A DNA stretch of 64,000 nucleotides from Achromobacter spanius (GTDB taxonomy: Bacteria > Pseudomonadota > Gammaproteobacteria > Burkholderiales > Burkholderiaceae_B). Position numbers and translations under genes: made by a program. Each line of letters begins with the position of its first letter. Within the stretch, counting starts at the first letter, position 1. This document shows, in pieces, positions 60,161 to 64,000 of this stretch. A model generated the notes under the pieces. The model did no database searches. It was not told where the DNA came from and saw nothing but the letters and a program-made list of their open reading frames with translations. The DNA lies in contig NZ_CP121261.1 of NCBI RefSeq assembly GCF_029637605.1, forward strand, positions 4,216,001-4,280,000. Reading direction: 5' to 3'.

Positions 60161-62332
60161 ATGACTCAACGCATCCAGCACCACGGCCTGCAAGTGGCGG
60201 CCAATCTCAACCAATTCATCGAACAAGAAGCCTTGCCCGGCACCGGCCTGGATACCGACGGCTTCTGGCAGGGTTTCGCGGCGCTGGTACACGACCTGGC
60301 GCCCAAGAACCGCGCACTGCTGGCCGAACGCGACCGCCTGCAGGCCGAACTCGACACCTGGCACCGCGCCAACCCCGGCCCCATTGCTGACCCGGCCGCC
60401 TACCGCAAGTTTCTGGAAGGCATCGGCTACCTGCTGCCCCAGCCCGCCAGCGTGCAGGCCACCACCGATAACGTCGATACCGAAATCTCGCAGCAGGCCG
60501 GCCCGCAGTTGGTCGTGCCGATGTCGAACCCCCGCTATGCCTTGAACGCCGCGAATGCGCGCTGGGGCAGCCTGTACGACGCCCTCTACGGCACCGACGC
60601 CATTCCCGCCACGCCGGGCGATACCGGCAAAGGCTACAACCCCGAGCGCGGCGCCGCCGTCATTGCGCGCGCGCGCAGCTTCCTTGATACCGCCGCCCCG
60701 CTGGCCAACGGTTCGCACGCCGACGCGCAAAGCTACACCGTTGAAGGCGACCAACTGCGCGTGGCCTTGGCCAAGGGCGTGGTCACCGGCCTGAAGTTCG
60801 GCTCGCAATTCGCCGGCTACCAAGGCGAGGCGTCCGCCCCCACGGCCATCCTGTTGAAGAACAACGGCCTGCACTTCGAAATCCAGATCGACCGCGCCAA
60901 CCCCATCGGCAGCACCGACGCCGCCGGCGTGAAAGACGTGCTGGTCGAAGCCGCGCTGACCACCATCATGGACTGCGAAGACTCGGTCGCCGCCGTCGAT
61001 GCCGACGACAAGGTCCATATCTACCGCAATTGGCTCGGCCTGATGAAGGGCGACCTGACCGAAGATGTCACCAAGGGCGGCAAGACCTTCACCCGCAAGC
61101 TGAACGCCGACCGCCAGTACACGCGCCCGGACGGCGGCGCACTGACCCTGCATGGCCGTTCGCTGATGTTCGTGCGCAACGTGGGCCACTTGATGACCAA
61201 CCCCGCCATCCTCGACCGCGACGGGCAGGAAATCCCGGAAGGCATTCTGGACGCCGTCGTCACCAGCCTGGCCGCGCTGCACGACCGCACCGCCAAGCTG
61301 AATTCGCGTACCGGCTCGGTCTACATCGTGAAGCCCAAGATGCATGGCCCCGACGAAGCCGCCTTCGCCAGCGAACTCTTCGACCGCGTGGAAGACCTGA
61401 TCAACGTGCCACGCAACACGCTGAAGATGGGCATCATGGACGAAGAGCGCCGCACCAGCATCAACCTCAAGGCCTGCATTGGCGCGGCTGCCTCGCGCGT
61501 TGCCTTCATCAACACGGGCTTTCTGGACCGCACCGGCGACGAAATGCACTCCAGCATGGAAGCCGGCCCGATGCTGCGCAAGGGCGACATGAAATCCACC
61601 GCCTGGATCACGGCCTACGAGCGCAACAACGTGCTGGTTGGGCTGGACGCCGGCCTGCGCGGCCGCGCCCAGATCGGCAAGGGCATGTGGGCCATGCCCG
61701 ACCTGATGGCCGCCATGCTGGAACAGAAAATCGCGCATCCGAAGGCCGGCGCCAATACCGCCTGGGTGCCTTCGCCCACGGCCGCCACGCTGCACGCGCT
61801 GCACTATCACCAGATCGACGTGCAATCCGTGCAAAAGGAACTGGAACGCACCAAGCTGGACAGCGTGCGCGACGACTTGCTGGGCGGGCTGTTGACCGTG
61901 CCGGTGGGCGACCCGTCCAAGTGGTCCGCCACCGACATCCAGCAAGAGCTGGACAACAACGTGCAGGGCATCCTGGGTTACGTGGTGCGCTGGATCGACC
62001 AGGGCGTGGGTTGCTCGAAGGTGCCCGACATCCACAACGTGGGCCTGATGGAAGACCGCGCTACCCTGCGCATCTCCAGCCAGCACATCGCCAACTGGCT
62101 GCGCCATGGCGTGACCAACAAGGACCAGGTCATGGAGACCTTCAAGCGCATGGCCAAGGTGGTGGATGGCCAGAACGCCGGCGACGCGCTCTACCAGCCG
62201 ATGGCCGGCAACTTCGACACCTCGCTGGCCTTCAAGGCGGCATGCGCCCTGGTGTTTGAAGGCCTGACGCAACCGAACGGCTACACCGAACCCTTGCTGC
62301 ACAAGTATCGTCTGCAATTCAAGGCGGCCTGA
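60161..62332 (+). CDS. glcB: Malate synthase G
   Basis: A 723-residue enzyme condensing glyoxylate with acetyl-CoA to malate; monomeric G-type, used for growth on glycolate and C2 compounds. Distinctive runs include [67 protein letters not shown], and the catalytic-end [14 protein letters not shown]. Length is normal for GlcB. Divergent from the FadR-type regulator with two operators between; followed by a strong terminator. No isocitrate lyase or glycolate oxidase genes are in the window. Confidence 0.98.
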   Translation: MTQRIQHHGLQVAANLNQFIEQEALPGTGLDTDGFWQGFAALVHDLAPKNRALLAERDRLQAELDTWHRANPGPIADPAAYRKFLEGIGYLLPQPASVQATTDNVDTEISQQAGPQLVVPMSNPRYALNAANARWGSLYDALYGTDAIPATPGDTGKGYNPERGAAVIARARSFLDTAAPLANGSHADAQSYTVEGDQLRVALAKGVVTGLKFGSQFAGYQGEASAPTAILLKNNGLHFEIQIDRANPIGSTDAAGVKDVLVEAALTTIMDCEDSVAAVDADDKVHIYRNWLGLMKGDLTEDVTKGGKTFTRKLNADRQYTRPDGGALTLHGRSLMFVRNVGHLMTNPAILDRDGQEIPEGILDAVVTSLAALHDRTAKLNSRTGSVYIVKPKMHGPDEAAFASELFDRVEDLINVPRNTLKMGIMDEERRTSINLKACIGAAASRVAFINTGFLDRTGDEMHSSMEAGPMLRKGDMKSTAWITAYERNNVLVGLDAGLRGRAQIGKGMWAMPDLMAAMLEQKIAHPKAGANTAWVPSPTAATLHALHYHQIDVQSVQKELERTKLDSVRDDLLGGLLTVPVGDPSKWSATDIQQELDNNVQGILGYVVRWIDQGVGCSKVPDIHNVGLMEDRATLRISSQHIANWLRHGVTNKDQVMETFKRMAKVVDGQNAGDALYQPMAGNFDTSLAFKAACALVFEGLTQPNGYTEPLLHKYRLQFKAA

Positions 62333-62354
62333 TCGCCGTTCGCGCGACACGCCG

Positions 62355-62387
62355 AAACGGGCAGCCTTGGCTGCCCGTTTTCTTTTC
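62355..62387 (+). terminator. Intrinsic terminator after glcB
   Basis: AAACGGGCAGCC and GGCTGCCCGTTT are perfect 12-base arms with a 2-base loop, followed by TCTTTT. Confidence 0.9.
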
Positions 62388-62424
62388 CATCCCAATAAAC
62401 CCCATGCCTTTAAATGCATATATT

Positions 62425-62444
62425 TTTCGCACAGTCGTGCTAAA
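62425..62444. promoter_or_regulatory. TetR operator, copy 1 (upstream of the regulator)
   Basis: TTTCGCACAGTCGTGCTAAA, a near-palindrome ten bases upstream of the TetR start; same pattern as the perfect palindrome at 63112-63131. Suggests autoregulation. Confidence 0.75.
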
Positions 62445-62453
62445 TTCTGGCGC

Positions 62454-63071
62454 ATGACTGCCAAAACAGAAAAAAGCGAGCTGACCTTCGCTGCCATCGT
62501 GGACGCGTCCCTGGACATGGCCGCGACCCAAGGCATGGAAAGCCTGTCACTGGGCCAGGTAGCCAAGCGGCTCGGTATCAGCAAAAGCGGCGTGTTTTCG
62601 CGAGTAGGTTCGCTGGAAGCCTTGCAGCAGGCCGTGCTGGACGAATACGACCGGCGCTTCGTGGCTGCCGTCTTCACCCCCGCCATGGCCCATCCGCGTG
62701 GCTTGCCGCGCTTGAACGCCCTGGTGTCACTGTGGGTTGAACGTGCCAGCAACGTCGAGTTGTCGACGGGCTGCGTCTATGTTGCGGGCGCCTTTGAATA
62801 CGACGACGTGGAATCGCCGCTGCGAGCCGTGCTGGAAGGTAACTTGCGACGCTGGCGCGCGGCCATGGTGCGCACGGTGCGCCAAGCGCTGGAAGCCGGC
62901 CATCTGCGGCCCGACACCGATCCGGAACAACTTGTGTTTGAGGTGTACAGCCTGATGATCGGCCTGATGCATGACGCCCGCTTCCTGCGGGACCCGAAAG
63001 CCCCCGCGCGCGTACGCGCCGCCTATGACAGGCTTATCTCGACGTACCGCAGCTTCACCTACCTGGAATAA
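62454..63071 (+). CDS. TetR-family transcriptional regulator
   Basis: A 205-residue regulator. N-terminal helix-turn-helix: FAAIVDASLDMAATQGMESLSLGQVAKRLGISKSGVFSRVGSLEALQQAVLDEYDRRF. The C-terminal ligand-binding half contains LSTGCVYVAGAFEYDD and LVFEVYSLMIGLMHDARFL. Start MTAKTEK at 62454 lies downstream of the operator-like palindrome; a longer frame begins before the terminator and is rejected. Probably represses itself and the genes to the right, whose promoter region carries a perfect copy of the operator. Ligand unknown. Confidence 0.93.
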   Translation: MTAKTEKSELTFAAIVDASLDMAATQGMESLSLGQVAKRLGISKSGVFSRVGSLEALQQAVLDEYDRRFVAAVFTPAMAHPRGLPRLNALVSLWVERASNVELSTGCVYVAGAFEYDDVESPLRAVLEGNLRRWRAAMVRTVRQALEAGHLRPDTDPEQLVFEVYSLMIGLMHDARFLRDPKAPARVRAAYDRLISTYRSFTYLE

Positions 63072-63111
63072 ATCTATCCCGCCGGCCGACGCCGGTGATT
63101 TTTTCGTCAAC

Positions 63112-63131
63112 TTTCGCACGATCGTGCGAAA
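63112..63131. promoter_or_regulatory. TetR operator, copy 2 (perfect palindrome)
   Basis: TTTCGCACGATCGTGCGAAA is a perfect 20-base palindrome, 18 bases upstream of the small membrane protein gene. It matches copy 1 at 17 of 20 positions. Confidence 0.8.
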
Positions 63132-63149
63132 CATTCATCGGATACTGCC

Positions 63150-63263
63150 ATGTGGATTATGATCGCCGCCCTTGCCCTCGCCGTCCTGGCTCACCTTTGG
63201 CGGCAATGGCGCGCCCTGCTACGTCAATTGCCCGACTGCGCGGAACATCTGGTGCTGTTCTAG
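63150..63263 (+). CDS. 37-residue membrane protein under TetR operator control
   Basis: A short frame, MWIMIAALALAVLAHLWRQW then RALLRQLPDCAEHLVLF, with one hydrophobic N-terminal helix and an Arg/Gln-rich amphipathic stretch. It begins 18 bases after the perfect operator palindrome and ends 52 bases before the cysteine hydrolase, so it would be the first gene of the regulated unit. No strong ribosome site (CGGA only). Coding status rests on position and on its membrane-protein composition. Confidence 0.45.
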   Translation: MWIMIAALALAVLAHLWRQWRALLRQLPDCAEHLVLF

Positions 63264-63315
63264 TGAACAAACGGCATCCCGGTCTATATTCCGGAAAAGG
63301 CCATCGAAATTCCCC

Positions 63316-64000
63316 ATGCCGCGTTCCGTCCATTTATTGATCGTCGACCCGCAGAACGATTTCTGCGATCTGCCCGAGCCCTACCTGCCCAGGGACCCCG
63401 TGACCGGACAGGCCAGGCAACCTGCCCTGCCCGTGCCGGGCGCCCACGCCGACATGCAACGGCTGGCGCATTTCATCGACGCCACCGCGCCCGCATTGAG
63501 CTCGATCACCGTCACGCTGGATTCACACCATCGCGTAGACATCGCGCACCCAACGTTCTGGCACGCCGGTGAAGGTCAGGCCGTCGAGCCGTTCACGCCA
63601 ATATCCGCTGCGCAGCTGCGCGCCGGCCATTTTGTACCCCGCCACGTCGACGACCTGCCACGCACCCTGACCTATCTGGACGAACTTGAAGCGCGGGGCC
63701 GTTACACGCTGATGGTGTGGCCAGTGCATTGCGAAATTGGCACGTGGGGCCATAACGTGCACCCCGACGTGCGGGCGGCGTACAACCGCTGGGAAGACGC
63801 CGGGCAGTTCATCGTGCGCAAAGTGCCCAAAGGGACGAATCCGTGGACGGAACACTACAGCGCGCTGATGGCCGAAGTGCCAGACGCCGACGACCCGCGC
63901 AGCCAGCTCAACCGTAGCTTGCTGGATTCGCTGGACCGTTCGGACCTCATCCTGGTGGCGGGCGAAGCGGGCAGCCACTGCGTTCGGGCCACGGTGGAGC
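63316..64000 (+). CDS. Isochorismatase-family cysteine hydrolase (nicotinamidase-related), cut by the window end
   Basis: The first 228 residues of a cysteine hydrolase: LIVDPQNDFCD with the catalytic Asp, TVTLDSHHRVDIAHPTFW with metal-binding D/H residues, FIVRKVPKGTNPWTEHYSA with the catalytic Lys, and GEAGSHCVRATVE with the nucleophile Cys almost at the window edge. The metal-ligand set fits nicotinamidase-like amidases (nicotinamide to nicotinate), but a run of family members hydrolyse other amides. Probably controlled by the TetR regulator. The stop codon lies outside the window. Confidence 0.9.
   Translation, partial: MPRSVHLLIVDPQNDFCDLPEPYLPRDPVTGQARQPALPVPGAHADMQRLAHFIDATAPALSSITVTLDSHHRVDIAHPTFWHAGEGQAVEPFTPISAAQLRAGHFVPRHVDDLPRTLTYLDELEARGRYTLMVWPVHCEIGTWGHNVHPDVRAAYNRWEDAGQFIVRKVPKGTNPWTEHYSALMAEVPDADDPRSQLNRSLLDSLDRSDLILVAGEAGSHCVRATVE

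Noticed and set aside
60149..62752. 867-codon open frame on the minus strand across glcB
   Set aside because: It is antisense to malate synthase G, rich in Gly/Val/His with no domain pattern; long antisense frames are expected in GC-rich genes.

Overview
The window is a GC-rich chromosomal segment of a betaproteobacterium, most likely an Achromobacter or close Bordetella relative (Alcaligenaceae, Burkholderiales). Three local orders support this: birA followed by coaX (the Bordetella baf gene), waaA-waaC next to a wlbABCD cassette (the Bordetella layout of LPS genes), and dat-DUF493-lipB. Gene density is high and genes often overlap by 1-14 bases. I saw no tRNA, rRNA, insertion sequence, prophage or CRISPR array.

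Layout. 1-5500: the end of a LacI-type regulator, an inverted pair of 61-bp REP-like repeats, a Sel1-repeat gene coupled to lipB, DUF493, a D-amino-acid-type aminotransferase, a D-Ala-D-Ala carboxypeptidase and an alpha/beta hydrolase. 5557-9155: a four-gene Mla/Pqi-type lipid ABC transporter operon. 9251-11085: birA, coaX and a 54-residue membrane protein. 11258-13655: waaC-waaA (lipid A-core), divergent from the large surface polysaccharide locus.

13778-37606 is an ABC-transporter-dependent O-antigen locus. wlbABCD make a UDP-2,3-diacetamido-2,3-dideoxy-uronic acid. A second aminotransferase/dehydrogenase/acetyltransferase cassette (26485-29141) probably makes another N-acylated amino sugar. 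An asparagine-synthase-like amidotransferase probably makes uronamides. Four cytoplasmic glycosyltransferases, a WbpL-type initiating transferase, a WbpM-type 4,6-dehydratase and an acyltransferase complete the assembly side. Wzm/Wzt exports the chain. Three features stand out: Wzt carries an extra beta-sandwich module that is repeated in an exported C5-epimerase/beta-propeller fusion protein of the same locus; a methyltransferase with a C-terminal coiled coil follows wzt directly and looks like a chain terminator; and a clear intrinsic terminator splits the locus before the amidotransferase.

37717-47338 is mostly housekeeping: a CoxG-like membrane protein, two exporters, a cardiolipin-synthase-like enzyme with an EEP phosphatase, aspS, DUF502, an FmdB zinc ribbon and a Na+/H+ antiporter. 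47517-52042 is a four-gene lipid operon built around a ketoacyl synthase III fused to a haem-oxygenase-like di-iron oxidase, with a membrane desaturase, a sterol-desaturase-like enzyme and a protein of unknown function. I regard this operon and the polysaccharide locus as the two most interesting systems here.

52176-64000 holds a DapA-family aldolase, a free-methionine sulfoxide reductase, a class I aminotransferase, ubiA, two small exported proteins (DUF1090, DUF4148), a saccharopine-dehydrogenase-family enzyme, a FadR-type regulator divergent from glcB with two identical operators, and a TetR regulator whose palindromic operator recurs before a 37-residue membrane protein and a cysteine hydrolase cut by the window end.
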